Shown here: piece after piece, positions 1 to 8,697 of the stretch
Position numbering within the stretch: the stretch's first letter is position 1
Layout: each line of letters starts with the position of its first letter
Source: Pedobacter sp. JY14-1
Lineage (GTDB): Bacteria > Bacteroidota > Bacteroidia > Sphingobacteriales > Sphingobacteriaceae
Reading direction: 5' to 3'
Assembly (NCBI RefSeq): GCF_029269825.1
Contig: NZ_JARJHU010000003.1
Coordinates: 782,475 to 846,474, forward strand
Length of the DNA: 64,000 nucleotides
Position numbers and translations under genes: made by a program
The notes under the pieces: model-generated
The model's input: the letters and a program-made list of their open reading frames with translations, nothing else
What the model was told of the DNA's origin: nothing
Database searches by the model: none

Positions 1-63
1 ACAAAATATACAAAAGGGCCGCTCCAAAAGAGCAGCCCCAATCAAATAGGAAAAACCAAAAAA

Positions 64-504
64 TTATTTGATCTCAATCTGGCGGGTCACCATTTTAGCT
101 TCCTCGCGTTTAGGAATATCGATGCACAAAATCCCATCAAGGTACTTCGCCTCAATACCTTCAGTGTTGGCGCTTTCAGGCAAAGTGAATGCCCTCACAA
201 ATGAACTGTAGCTGAACTCACGCTTCGCATAGCTGCGTTCATCCTGCTCCTGATGATTCACCTGCTCTACAGAAATGCTCAGGGTATCCCTTTCCAGTTT
301 CAACTTGAAGTCTTCTTTTTTCAAGCCTGGTGCAGCTAGCTCCACGTGATAAAGGTCCTGAGTTTCGCTGATGTTCGCCGCAGGAACGCGGGTCATCATA
401 CGGTCTGAGAAAAAGGTGTCGTTGAAAATAGAATCAAAAACGTTGTTAAAGCTTGGTACAGCTACGTTTTTTTTAGCGTCGGAATTAAATTTAACCAGTG
501 TCAT
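64..504 (-). CDS. Hsp20/alpha-crystallin small heat shock protein
   Basis: A 146-residue ATP-independent holdase chaperone that binds unfolding cytoplasmic proteins. The alpha-crystallin domain covers about residues 43-135. It has the family's AAPGL segment near the start and a YLDGILCIDIP segment that fits the A-x-x-x-n-GvL signature near the end. The C-terminal IEI tripeptide is the conserved I-x-I motif used for oligomer assembly. The length is normal for bacterial Hsp20. The ATG start is supported by a strong Shine-Dalgarno sequence 8 bases upstream. It is transcribed alone, away from its neighbours. Family assignment is firm; clients cannot be read from sequence. Confidence 0.95.
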   Translation of the reverse strand: MTLVKFNSDAKKNVAVPSFNNVFDSIFNDTFFSDRMMTRVPAANISETQDLYHVELAAPGLKKEDFKLKLERDTLSISVEQVNHQEQDERSYAKREFSYSSFVRAFTLPESANTEGIEAKYLDGILCIDIPKREEAKMVTRQIEIK

Positions 505-512
505 AGTTTTAT

Positions 513-519
513 CCTCCTT
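513..519 (-). promoter_or_regulatory. Strong Shine-Dalgarno of hsp20
   Basis: Minus-strand AAGGAGG lies 8 bases before the hsp20 ATG. Most Bacteroidota genes lack a strong Shine-Dalgarno, so this near-perfect match fixes the start and suggests high translation. Confidence 0.75.
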
Positions 520-787
520 AATTTGATTTTATGATTAAAACTTACAATTAATTAAACGCTGAACCACGTGTTCGAAAGCATTACTACAAGCAAAATGCCA
601 CTACCCAAAATACCTATCTTTGCCATTCAAACGCTGAAAAAATTGCAGAAACAATGAAAAATTTTCAGCCTAAAAATGTCATAATTTCGCAACCAGGCTT
701 AGCACTACCGAAGTCAGCGCTAACCCCAAAAACCTCAAGTCCCAAACCAGTCCGGCCAATCAGCTGTTAAGTACCTAAAATAAGGAA

Positions 788-991
788 ATGGGATTTATCA
801 AAGACGCGATCATCGGCATCGCCATTTACGAAGGCATCAAAGTCTGGATCAGGCAGAAAGAAAGACAGCAACATCTTGCAAGGCAAATTACCCTGGGCGG
901 CAAGGGCTTCAAAATTCACAGACATGATCCTGCTCCAAATCTGGCACACCGGCACAACCTCGACCGCCCGGAAATCCCAGTCGAACTATAA
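788..991 (+). CDS. Small hypothetical protein (67 aa)
   Basis: A 67-residue protein of unknown function. The first 20 residues are hydrophobic (MGFIKDAIIGIAIYEGIKVW), which could be a short membrane-associated helix. The rest is rich in Lys, Arg and His. It shares strand and a 28-base gap with the next small gene, so the two may be co-transcribed. The antisense reading frame looks like a shadow because its start lacks a recognisable N-terminus. I recognise no family. It could be a lineage-specific small protein, and the coding call is moderately supported. Confidence 0.55.
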   Translation: MGFIKDAIIGIAIYEGIKVWIRQKERQQHLARQITLGGKGFKIHRHDPAPNLAHRHNLDRPEIPVEL

Positions 992-1019
992 TTAGCAAAA
1001 TCAAAAATCAAAAACAATA

Positions 1020-1256
1020 ATGGAAGAATTTGAAATCAGCGTAAGCGACGACATTAAAGAGCGAAATCTCCGCTTGAAAGCGCTCGGAAACCAGTGGTAC
1101 GAAATCTATGACGAATCAGGGAAGCTTGCCGGAGAGATCAAAATTGATGAGAAAAACCATGATCACTGCGAGACCAGGGGTTGTACACTGGACTTACCAA
1201 TACTCAGTTCCATCCGCAAGAACATTTTCCTGCACAAGATGTTCGCTGAAAATTAA
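1020..1256 (+). CDS. Small hypothetical protein (78 aa)
   Basis: A 78-residue soluble protein of unknown function. It begins with an acidic segment (MEEFEISVSDDIKE), continues with a strand-rich middle (QWYEIYDESGKLAGEIKID) and ends with a basic, hydrophobic tail. There are two Cys residues around position 60 (CETRGC). It lies 28 bases after the preceding small gene on the same strand. A second frame over the same bases is rejected because its composition is less protein-like. No family is recognised. Confidence 0.55.
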   Translation: MEEFEISVSDDIKERNLRLKALGNQWYEIYDESGKLAGEIKIDEKNHDHCETRGCTLDLPILSSIRKNIFLHKMFAEN

Positions 1257-1376
1257 TTCGCAGCCTCGGGAGCCGGTTTTAGCAACCTGCTTAGGCCACT
1301 CTTGGGGATCAACCAGAATTGCGTTTTGCACAATTAGTCTTAGACTTTACCTCCTGACATAGTGAACTGAGTCAAG

Positions 1377-1535
1377 TTACAGAGACCGTCTTTTGTGGGT
1401 TACTCTGATTTTTAAGTTCCAGGTACCATCTTCTTTCTTTTCATGGGCCAAAACTACTTCGCGTAATCTTGCCACTTTTACCGGTTTCGAGCCAATGTTT
1501 GTCACTGTAAAACATTGTAAAACATTTTGGCTCAA
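1377..1535 (-). pseudogene. Tyrosine integrase N-terminal remnant
   Basis: The minus strand has an open frame of about 52 codons ending in TAA. It contains VVLAHEKKEDGTWNLKIRV followed by THKRRSL. This resembles the N-terminal arm-type DNA-binding strands of Bacteroidota phage and ICE tyrosine integrases, which typically start with a beta-strand, a K-x-D-G-T-(Y/W) turn and a second strand. No core-binding or catalytic domain follows in any frame, so the gene is truncated. It starts about 130 bases from the 3' end of tRNA-Phe, a common integration target. Recognition is by motif memory, not by a search, and no functional start codon is visible. Confidence 0.5.
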
Positions 1536-1617
1536 TTAAACAAAAAAAACGTGCTTTTTTTGAAATGGCTGATTTAGCTCTTTATGGAAGGAGGTTTAAT
1601 ACATGCCTTAATCCAAC

Positions 1618-1651
1618 AAAAAAGGCCTTTTTCGAGTGAAAAAGACCTTTT
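1618..1651 (-). terminator. Terminator of tRNA-Phe
   Basis: A near-perfect 14-bp hairpin with a 4-base loop, read on the minus strand and followed by a T run. It lies just past the 3' end of tRNA-Phe. Confidence 0.75.
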
Positions 1652-1660
1652 ATCTGAGTG

Positions 1661-1733
1661 TGGTATGGGCCGGGATCGAACCGGCGACACATGGATTTTC
1701 AGTCCATTGCTCTACCTACTGAGCTACCGTACC
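1661..1733 (-). tRNA. tRNA-Phe (GAA)
   Basis: A 73-base cloverleaf on the minus strand with D-arm GCTC..GAGC, anticodon loop CTGAAAA giving anticodon GAA, and T-arm GGTTCGATCC. The acceptor stem GGTACGG/CCATACC has one C-A mismatch. CCA is not encoded. It has its own canonical promoter upstream and a hairpin terminator downstream. Confidence 0.93.
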
Positions 1734-1748
1734 GCCCTTTTGGGACTG

Positions 1749-1778
1749 CAAATCTAGTTTCTTTTTTTGAGTATCAAA
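1749..1778 (-). promoter_or_regulatory. Bacteroidota-type promoter of tRNA-Phe
   Basis: On the minus strand TTTG (1775-1778), 18 bases, then TAGATTTG (1749-1756). This matches the Bacteroidota sigma factor consensus TTTG-N19-TAnnTTTG. Transcription would begin about 10 bases before the tRNA. Confidence 0.75.
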
Positions 1779-1798
1779 ATCTTTTTTGAAATTAATTG

Positions 1799-4270
1799 TT
1801 AACCGCCTGATTTGACACGTCTTCCTTCTGCATCCGCACTTCCGGAACGCTCACGGGCCGCCTTGATTTCGTTACTTCCGAAACGGTAGGTCAGTGTCAT
1901 GCGAAAAACCCGGCTCTCCCAGCGTTCCTTGATCAGGTAGTTCTGGGAAGGCAGGGCGCTCCTTATCCTGGATTTTTGCAGCTTAAAGATATCGTTAGCC
2001 GCCAGTTTTATGTTCAGCTGTTTGTTCATTAACCCTTTACTCAGTCCCAGGTCTATACTGTATTGCGGGTCGATCAGTAAAGTGCCATATACCTGCCTGG
2101 AATTATACCAGCCTGAAAGCTCGGCACCGAGATCATGTTTAAATGTAAATGTATGTGTCGTATTAAAGCTGGCAGCCAGTTTTCCGCTTTTGTAGGGTGT
2201 ACCCAGCAGATCGGGTGTACTGAATTTATTGTAATAGGTGTTCAGGTTGTTGGAGCTATTCCACCAACTGGTGATCTGAAGCGGGTAGTTTACATTCAGG
2301 TTGTAGCTGTCCTGTGTCGCCAGGTTCTGGTTAGAAATAAAGATGGTTTTTGTAGCCGTGTCTGTAAGGAGTACATCAGACATTACATCTGTGGTATGGC
2401 TGTAGCCCACGCTCATATGTAATTCTTTTTTAAAAGAATAGGAAAGCTCAAAGGAATTCGTATACTGAGGTTTCAGGAACGGGTTGCCGAACCTGTAGGA
2501 GTACAGGTCCAGGTAATAGATAAACGGATTTAACGATTCATAATTGGGCCTGTCGACGCGCCTGCTGTAAGAAAAGCCCATTTCGTGCTTTTTGCCCAGT
2601 TCCTGGTTTAGAAAAACGCTGGGAAACAGATTGAGATAATGCCGGTCTGCTACCTTTTGCTCAGTAACTGAATTGCCTTTGGAATTCGTTTGCTCTGCCC
2701 TAAGGCCCAGCTGGACTGAAGTTTTGCCAAATTTTCGATTGACATTTATGTAGGCCGCATTGATACTTTCGTCATAGAGGAACTGGTTGCTGCGCCTGAG
2801 GTCATTTATCCAGTTCCCATTGTCGAAATTTTCGAAGTAGAAATCATTATTCGTTTTTACAAAGCTGGTTTTTAGCCCGGCCTCCATTTTCATGTCTTTC
2901 TGCAGGGGATAGACATAGTCTATCTTCGCGGCCCGTATTCTGGTAGTCGTCTTTGCCAGGTTCCTGAACAGATAGGGCGGTTTCAATTGTTGTCCGGTTA
3001 CATCCAGATACTGGTTATTGAAATTGTTGTCCTCGCGGCCTACATGATCAGCATATTCCGCATCTGCACTGATCTCCTGACCGAGTGTATCCAGGGTGCC
3101 TTTATAATTCATGTTGAAGGAATTGCCTGTGTACCTGTAGCCGTTGGGATTACTGGCGACAACGGACGAATCTCTTCTTCCGGGGGCACTCCCAATCAGT
3201 GTAAGGACTTTTGAATCCGTATGGCCATGGCTGTTATATCCATTTGCCGTGAAGCCCAAAGTATGTTTGTCACTGATGAAATAGTCGATACCGGCCTTGT
3301 AATTGCCGTTCTTTCGCATCCTTCTTGAAAAGTTGGTCTGGTCGAAATAAGTGGGATCAGTTGCCGTGCCGTTCACACGTTCAATATCGGTACCTCCGAA
3401 GCGCTTGTTTTCACCATAGTCGAGATTGCCGAATACATTGAACTTTTTTTGCCGGTGGTTCAGGCTCAGTCCCCCGTTAAATTTATAGTACGCTCCGTAG
3501 CCACCCCCGGCCAATACCGAACCGTTTGTGCCATAACTCCGGTTTTTTTTCAGTTTAATGTTAATAATACCCGAATTGCCCGCCGCATCATATTTGGCAG
3601 AAGGGTTGGTGATCAGTTCGATACTCTGTACCGCGTTACCCTCTGTGGAGCGGAGCAGGTTAGCCAGTTGCTCAGCAGACAGATAAGCTGGCTTACCGTC
3701 CAGCATAATGTTTACACCCTGTTTTCCCCTCAGGCTGATCTTGCCATCCTTATCTACGGTTACTCCAGGTGCCCGGGCAAGTATTTCCAGCGCTGAATTT
3801 CCGGCAGCAAGTGCACTCTTTTCCACGTTAACCACGGTTTTGTCAATCTGACGTTCTATAAGCGGTTTCTTTTTTACAACCTCAACACCCTTAAGTTGTT
3901 GTGCCTCGACCAGCATTTGCAAGGTTCCGATGTGCTTTTTATTGCCGGCTGTCAATGTAAAGGGGCCTTTCAGCAACTTTTTATATCCGACCACATACAC
4001 CGAGACCAGGTAGCTGCCAGGTTTCAGGCCGCTAAAGGTAAAACTTCCATTCTCAGCACTCAGGGTTCCTTTGACCAGGGCAGAGTCTTTTACGGAAAGC
4101 AGGCTGACTGTAGAAAAGGGAAAATCTTTTTGCTGTTCGTCAAGAACCTTTCCTGAAAGTTCCGCGTCTCCCGTTACAGGCTTACCGGTATCGCTGACGG
4201 TCTGTGCCCTTGCACTGCTTAGAAAAAAAGCTGCAGTTATCAAGAGGATGGTTGTTTTCAGGTATTTCAT
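1799..4270 (-). CDS. TonB-dependent outer-membrane receptor (OMP_b-brl_3 type)
   Basis: An 823-residue outer-membrane protein expected to import a substrate using TonB energy. The chosen ATG gives a clean signal peptide, MKYLKTTILLITAAFFLSSA, ending before AQ; an upstream in-frame start would add 11 residues that spoil it. Next comes a CarboxypepD_reg-like beta domain (about 40-120), a plug (about 140-225, with LRGKQGVNIMLDGKPAYLS and NPSAKYDAAGNSGIINI) and a large beta-barrel. The last barrel strand, RMTLTYRFG, is followed by an unusual polar tail of about 25 residues. No SusD partner is adjacent. The substrate is unknown; the next receptor gene lies upstream on the same strand with a terminator between them. 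Confidence 0.88.
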   Translation of the reverse strand: MKYLKTTILLITAAFFLSSARAQTVSDTGKPVTGDAELSGKVLDEQQKDFPFSTVSLLSVKDSALVKGTLSAENGSFTFSGLKPGSYLVSVYVVGYKKLLKGPFTLTAGNKKHIGTLQMLVEAQQLKGVEVVKKKPLIERQIDKTVVNVEKSALAAGNSALEILARAPGVTVDKDGKISLRGKQGVNIMLDGKPAYLSAEQLANLLRSTEGNAVQSIELITNPSAKYDAAGNSGIINIKLKKNRSYGTNGSVLAGGGYGAYYKFNGGLSLNHRQKKFNVFGNLDYGENKRFGGTDIERVNGTATDPTYFDQTNFSRRMRKNGNYKAGIDYFISDKHTLGFTANGYNSHGHTDSKVLTLIGSAPGRRDSSVVASNPNGYRYTGNSFNMNYKGTLDTLGQEISADAEYADHVGREDNNFNNQYLDVTGQQLKPPYLFRNLAKTTTRIRAAKIDYVYPLQKDMKMEAGLKTSFVKTNNDFYFENFDNGNWINDLRRSNQFLYDESINAAYINVNRKFGKTSVQLGLRAEQTNSKGNSVTEQKVADRHYLNLFPSVFLNQELGKKHEMGFSYSRRVDRPNYESLNPFIYYLDLYSYRFGNPFLKPQYTNSFELSYSFKKELHMSVGYSHTTDVMSDVLLTDTATKTIFISNQNLATQDSYNLNVNYPLQITSWWNSSNNLNTYYNKFSTPDLLGTPYKSGKLAASFNTTHTFTFKHDLGAELSGWYNSRQVYGTLLIDPQYSIDLGLSKGLMNKQLNIKLAANDIFKLQKSRIRSALPSQNYLIKERWESRVFRMTLTYRFGSNEIKAARERSGSADAEGRRVKSGG

Positions 4271-4390
4271 AAGGCATAGTCTGGCCCGTACGCCTGCCGG
4301 CATACCCTTGGGTCTGTGTTAAAATGATCAGGTGGTTTTGGTTATTCAGCAATAAGATGAGCGCGCTACCCGAAAGGTTACAGAAAATTT

Positions 4391-4424
4391 CAAAAAAAAA
4401 GCAGGACCGGGAATGGTCCTGCTT
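4391..4424 (-). terminator. Terminator of the siderophore receptor gene
   Basis: Hairpin GCAGGACC/GGTCCTGC with a 6-base loop, followed on the minus strand by a run of nine T. It lies about 20 bases after the receptor stop codon and separates the two receptor genes transcriptionally. Confidence 0.85.
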
Positions 4425-4444
4425 CAGCGTCAGTGTTATAGTGT

Positions 4445-6847
4445 TTAAAATTTGTAGTTTAAGCTCAACCTAAAGCTTCGGGGCGCTTCAGTCTGCCAGG
4501 AGTATACACCTGCTGGTGAAGAAACAAAATAACCCTCATAATAACCACCACTATACAAATAACGGTTAAGTAAGTTAATGATGTTGCCAGTCAGCCTGAC
4601 TTTGCCCTTTTCATAAAATAACCCGCCGTCTAACCGGAAGTAGTCCGGAATATTCCTTTCGGGGTGTTCAGGAAAAAAGGTTGACGTCGCTCTGTCTACC
4701 AGGTAGCTCGCTCCGGCCGAAGCACCAAGGCCTTTCACCGGCCCCTGCTGAAACTTATAGCTTAACCATGAGTTGAAGGTGTGCTTTGCGAAACCGGGAA
4801 TGGGGCCATCCGGAACAAATGTGGTTCCGGCGACATCGGTATACTTTCCATCGGTATAGGCATAATTTACCGTCACGTTGAAACCGTCGACCAGCTCACC
4901 CCTGAGATCAAACTCAATGCCCTGGGCAATCTTTTCAGGGATTACCACGCTAAATCCCGAGTTTGGTGCAGCATTTGGATCGGCAGTAAGCTCGTTTTTC
5001 TTGATGATACGATAGGCAGAGAGTGTGGTGTTCCATTTGCCGTCAAGCCAGTCCCGTTTTAATCCCAGCTCAATGTTGTTGCCTGTAATTGGTCTTACTT
5101 TTCCGCCACTGCTCAATTTGCCGGCCTGGGGAATAAACGCCTGGTCATATAATGCGTAAGCTGTACTTTGCTTATCCAGAGAGACGCTCAATCCGATACG
5201 TGGCGTAAAGTGATCTGCACTTACCGGTGCTCCGCCCCATTCAGACTGGGTGACCTTGGAATAGCGCCCTGCCAACGTCAGCCTGAACCGGTTTTCCAAA
5301 AAACCAAGTTCGTCCTGTACATAGATACCTCTGTATTTTTGATTGATGTAGCCTCCTGCGGCAAGCGCACGTTCTCCGAGGCTGGCTGTACGGTCAAACC
5401 TTGGAAATCCGTTAGAAGGGAATCCATAGGCAGGATTTTTAGGGTCGAACGGACTTGCCGCCAGGTCAAGCGCATGGCTTTGGCCCCAATCCGCCATATA
5501 GTCCTTGGTCCCAACGTCAAGGCCGGCGAGTATGCGATGCTGTATTGCCCCGGTTTGTACATTGCCGTTTAAAAAGGCTTGCCCAAGTGTCATTTCGCTG
5601 TCGGCATCCCAGATGCCTACGCTGCGGATCATTGTGCCGTCGGGATTTACATCCGCAGGCCACATGCTGCTGCCATTCTGGATGTATTTCAGGTAAGCAA
5701 CCTGTGCAGTGAGCTTCCAGTTGTCGTCCAGCTTGTGTTCCAGGTTGATGAAGGCGGAATGGTCTTTAATTTTGGTAGGATCCAGACCCGGCTGTAAGCT
5801 GGTCGCATCTACCGGCAAAGATCCATACCCTTCATTAGAAAATTGGTAATAGGAGCCAACGTCGCTCATTTTGGCGTATTGCAGCGTGTATTCTGCAGTT
5901 AACCTGGTCTGGTCGTCGATCTGATAAGAAAGCACCGGTGCGAAAGTATACCTGTTGTTGTATTCATATGCCCGGTGCGATTTTTTGTTCTGGCCCGCTA
6001 CATTAAGGCGATAAAGCAGACGACCATCTTTGCTGAGCTTTCCGTCAAGGTCAAGGGAGGTCCGGTACAGATCATAGCTGCCCAGGGTCATGCTTACCTC
6101 TCCGCGTGTCTGTCCTGTGGGTTTTTTGGTAACGACGTTATAAAGACCTGAAGGATCGCCATTGGCGAGCATAAAGCCAGCCGGACCCTTTACGAATTCT
6201 ATGTGATCGACAATACTCATGTCTTCTGTGAGCGGCCCCCAGAAAGAACTTACTACGTTGAAGCCATTGCGGAATGCCTGAAGCTGAGACCCGCGCATCA
6301 GCACGTTGGTATAAAGATCGCCCCAGTGTTCAAGCCTTACAGCTCCACTCACGTTTCTCAATACGCCGTCGCTCATGCTGATCACTTGCTGATCCGCTAA
6401 AGCGGAGGCGGTAACTACCTGAATATTTTGCGGAACTTCCAGCAAGGGCTGGTTTAATCTCAATGAAGCAGAAGGCTTATCCGTCTTATACCTTCTGGTA
6501 TTGGTCGAAATATTCACCTCTTCCAGGGTGCTTAAATCCTCATTTAATACAAAATCCGCTACTGTAACATCTGTATCCCCAACATCAATCTGTTTCTCCT
6601 GAGCGGTGAGGCCAACTGCTGAAACGCGAATGGTATAATGTCCCGGCTTTACCCTGGTGATTTCATAGTTTCCATTTTCGTCGGTTGTAGCGCCAAGGGC
6701 TTTGCCAACCAGCTTTACTGATACAGAAGCTGCATTGTGGCCATCTGAGGTCGTAACTTTGCCCCTGACTGATGTTGTTTTAGCCTGCTGGCCATAGGCA
6801 TAGCCCATCGTCATAACCAAAAGCAAAAAAAATCGTAAAAATTTCAT
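4445..6847 (-). CDS. TonB-dependent siderophore receptor
   Basis: An 800-residue outer-membrane receptor of the FhuE/FpvA class, which takes up ferric siderophores. It has a signal peptide (residues 1-19, ending GYAYGQ), an added CarboxypepD_reg-like domain (about 25-105), a plug domain (about 125-240) with EVPQNIQVVTASALADQQV and VEFVKGP-like IEFVKGPAGFML, and a 22-strand barrel. It ends in FRLSLNYKF with the terminal Phe typical of outer-membrane proteins. Length is usual for the family. A promoter and a possible iron-regulator palindrome lie upstream. It has no adjacent siderophore biosynthesis genes, so it may use foreign siderophores. Family call is strong; ligand unknown. Confidence 0.93.
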   Translation of the reverse strand: MKFLRFFLLLVMTMGYAYGQQAKTTSVRGKVTTSDGHNAASVSVKLVGKALGATTDENGNYEITRVKPGHYTIRVSAVGLTAQEKQIDVGDTDVTVADFVLNEDLSTLEEVNISTNTRRYKTDKPSASLRLNQPLLEVPQNIQVVTASALADQQVISMSDGVLRNVSGAVRLEHWGDLYTNVLMRGSQLQAFRNGFNVVSSFWGPLTEDMSIVDHIEFVKGPAGFMLANGDPSGLYNVVTKKPTGQTRGEVSMTLGSYDLYRTSLDLDGKLSKDGRLLYRLNVAGQNKKSHRAYEYNNRYTFAPVLSYQIDDQTRLTAEYTLQYAKMSDVGSYYQFSNEGYGSLPVDATSLQPGLDPTKIKDHSAFINLEHKLDDNWKLTAQVAYLKYIQNGSSMWPADVNPDGTMIRSVGIWDADSEMTLGQAFLNGNVQTGAIQHRILAGLDVGTKDYMADWGQSHALDLAASPFDPKNPAYGFPSNGFPRFDRTASLGERALAAGGYINQKYRGIYVQDELGFLENRFRLTLAGRYSKVTQSEWGGAPVSADHFTPRIGLSVSLDKQSTAYALYDQAFIPQAGKLSSGGKVRPITGNNIELGLKRDWLDGKWNTTLSAYRIIKKNELTADPNAAPNSGFSVVIPEKIAQGIEFDLRGELVDGFNVTVNYAYTDGKYTDVAGTTFVPDGPIPGFAKHTFNSWLSYKFQQGPVKGLGASAGASYLVDRATSTFFPEHPERNIPDYFRLDGGLFYEKGKVRLTGNIINLLNRYLYSGGYYEGYFVSSPAGVYSWQTEAPRSFRLSLNYKF

Positions 6848-6885
6848 ATAAGCAATGCTATTTAGAATGTGTAAAAATAATGCAG

Positions 6886-6918
6886 CAAAGTAATATGTAA
6901 TTTAGATCAAATCCAAAT
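6886..6918 (-). promoter_or_regulatory. Promoter and possible iron-responsive operator of siderophore receptor
   Basis: On the minus strand TTTG (6914-6917), 20 bases, then TTACTTTG (6886-6893), one mismatch from TAnnTTTG. Between the two boxes lies an imperfect palindrome, ATTTAGA-N5-TCCAAAT (6900-6918). It could bind a Fur-type repressor because the downstream gene is a siderophore receptor. The promoter is reasonable; the operator is a guess. Confidence 0.4.
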
Positions 6919-7001
6919 AATAATTTATTTGCAGCATGGATATGCTGTTCAAACTTTTTTGCGGTTAGGTTGTTTATCAACCGTACGTATTCTTATTGTT
7001 C

Positions 7002-7217
7002 ATGAAAAAAGCTAGCGATCAGATCAGCATTAAAGATGTTGTTCTGGACTTTTCCGAAGAAGCACAAATCGATTACTGGGCGACCAAGCTGGGCACCACC
7101 AGGGAAATCATTAAATCTGCAGCAAGGGCCTGCCGTAATAATACTTTAGACCAGATCGTGGTCTATTTACTTGAAAACAGCAAATTGAATAAGGCTGATC
7201 TTATACAACCATATTGA
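7002..7217 (+). CDS. DUF3606-like small protein
   Basis: A 71-residue soluble helical protein. Its pattern (ISIKDVVLDFSEEAQIDYWATKLG followed by a basic helix, shown here in part) resembles DUF3606, a small family of unknown function common in Bacteroidota and Proteobacteria that reads S-L-s-E-x-E-V-x-x-W-x-x-K-L-G. The ATG at 7002 is preferred over the TTG two codons upstream. The last 17 bases overlap the 3' end of the convergent permease gene. There is no clear operon partner. Confidence 0.7.
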   Translation: MKKASDQISIKDVVLDFSEEAQIDYWATKLGTTREIIKSAARACRNNTLDQIVVYLLENSKLNKADLIQPY

Positions 7218-8511
7218 GCAACAGCACTCCGATCAGGCCGGTCACTGCAACGATTGTTTCCATTATTGACCAGGAGCGTATGGTCTGTTTAATGGTCAGG
7301 TTGAAATATTCTTTAAACATCCAGAAGCCCGGATCGTTCACATGAGAGAACATCAGGCTGCCCGCACCGATAGATAAGACCATAAGGTTTGGATTGGTAT
7401 GCGTTTGCTGCATCACAGGGAGAATAATCCCCGCCGCAGTCAGTCCGGCTACTGTAGCAGAACCTACGCTTACCCTGATCAGTGCAGCGATCAGCCAGCC
7501 GAGTACCAAAGGTTCTATCTGCAGGCCGTTTAAAGCTGTGCCGATCTGCTGGCCTACGCCGCTGTCTGTCAGCACCTGTTTTAATGCGCCGGAACCGGCG
7601 ATGATCAGCACGACCATAGCAATGTCTTTAACAGCAGCCAGATAAATCTCCATTACCCGGTTAATATCCCTCCCCGACCGCAGACCGAGTGTGCAGGTGG
7701 TGATCAGTAAGGTAATCAGCATCACTACAGTTGGTTCGGAGAGAAAGACAGTAATGTCTTTCCAAATGCCTTCCGGTACAAAGGCACTGTAAACCGCAGT
7801 AGCACTCAGCATAATTACCGGTAGCAAGGCAGACAGGAAAGCGTTAACTGCACCTGGCAGTTTATCTTCCGGGAGTTCTTCGGACTGAAAAATTTTCAGC
7901 GGCATTGCGTTAATTTGCCGGAGGCTGCGGGAATAGACGGGACCGGCCAGGACGATGGCCGGGATGGCCAGGCTGACCCCGTAAAGTAAGGTAAGCCCCA
8001 TATTGGCATTGAATTGCAGCACCAGGGCAGAAGGGGCGGGGTGAGGTGGCAGAAAACCATGTGTTACCGACAAAGCGGACAACATAGGCAGGCCAATAAA
8101 GACTGCGGGCAGTTTGTATTTGTAAACAACGGAAAAGATCAAAGGAACGACCAGAACAAATGCTACATTATAGAATAATGGAATACCGACGATAAAGCCT
8201 GTAAATACAAGGCCCCATTGTACATATTTTGTTCCGAATAAGGACACCATTACTGAAGCGATCTTTTGGGCGGCACCACTTTCGGCCACCAGTTTACCTA
8301 GCATGGCACCAAAGATGATCACCGGTAAAAGCCCTCCGATCAGGTCACCCATACCTTTTTGTACCGAACCTGTCACCGATTTTACGGGAATACCGAGCAA
8401 TAGTCCGCAGACGATAGATACGATCAGAAACGCGATAAAGGGATTCAGGCGTAACCAGGTGATGAGCAGTACCAGGCACAAAATAGAAGCCGTTACAATA
8501 ATCAGTGTCAT
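7201..8511 (-). CDS. GntP-family gluconate:H+ symporter
   Basis: A 436-residue inner-membrane permease of the GntP family, which imports gluconate or related sugar acids with protons. It has about 12 hydrophobic helices, the family segment HGFLPPHPAPSALVL (near residue 155) and GSGALKQVLTDSGVGQQIG in the second half. The usual family length is about 440, which supports the ATG at 8511; the longer open frame adds 33 residues with no membrane character. No gluconate kinase lies beside it, so the substrate is set only at family level. It is followed upstream by a secreted esterase gene on the same strand, 186 bases away. Confidence 0.92.
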   Translation of the reverse strand: MTLIIVTASILCLVLLITWLRLNPFIAFLIVSIVCGLLLGIPVKSVTGSVQKGMGDLIGGLLPVIIFGAMLGKLVAESGAAQKIASVMVSLFGTKYVQWGLVFTGFIVGIPLFYNVAFVLVVPLIFSVVYKYKLPAVFIGLPMLSALSVTHGFLPPHPAPSALVLQFNANMGLTLLYGVSLAIPAIVLAGPVYSRSLRQINAMPLKIFQSEELPEDKLPGAVNAFLSALLPVIMLSATAVYSAFVPEGIWKDITVFLSEPTVVMLITLLITTCTLGLRSGRDINRVMEIYLAAVKDIAMVVLIIAGSGALKQVLTDSGVGQQIGTALNGLQIEPLVLGWLIAALIRVSVGSATVAGLTAAGIILPVMQQTHTNPNLMVLSIGAGSLMFSHVNDPGFWMFKEYFNLTIKQTIRSWSIMETIVAVTGLIGVLLLNMVV

Positions 8512-8697
8512 TTGGTTAGGGTTATCACCAAACTTAATGAAATTATCTGGCTTAAGTATTACACGGTCAATGCTTAGGGCAAAACCAGGGCAAATCTGCG
8601 GCAAAGTCATATCAGCTTCGGAAAACGGGTTCTTTTTTCCGAAGCTGCGCCGGATTCGTTCCGAAGCTGCAGTGAACCTGAAGGGTACATAGCCCTA

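Larger units (their letters stand above)
1257..1660. other. Gene-poor stretch between small genes and tRNA-Phe
   Basis: About 400 bases without an intact gene. It holds an integrase fragment on the minus strand (1377-1535), a short direct repeat of TGTAAAACAT (1506-1525) and the tRNA-Phe terminator. Near 1590 there is a strong plus-strand Shine-Dalgarno followed by an ATG that meets a stop after one codon. This looks like decayed accessory DNA at a tRNA integration site. Confidence 0.6.

Noticed and set aside
1506..1525. CRISPR-like repeat (two TGTAAAACAT units)
   Set aside because: Only two 10-base units in tandem, without spacers.
1590..1608. Strong Shine-Dalgarno followed by ATG, one codon and a stop
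   Set aside because: The frame is only two codons. It is more likely a relic of a deleted gene than a functional micro-ORF.
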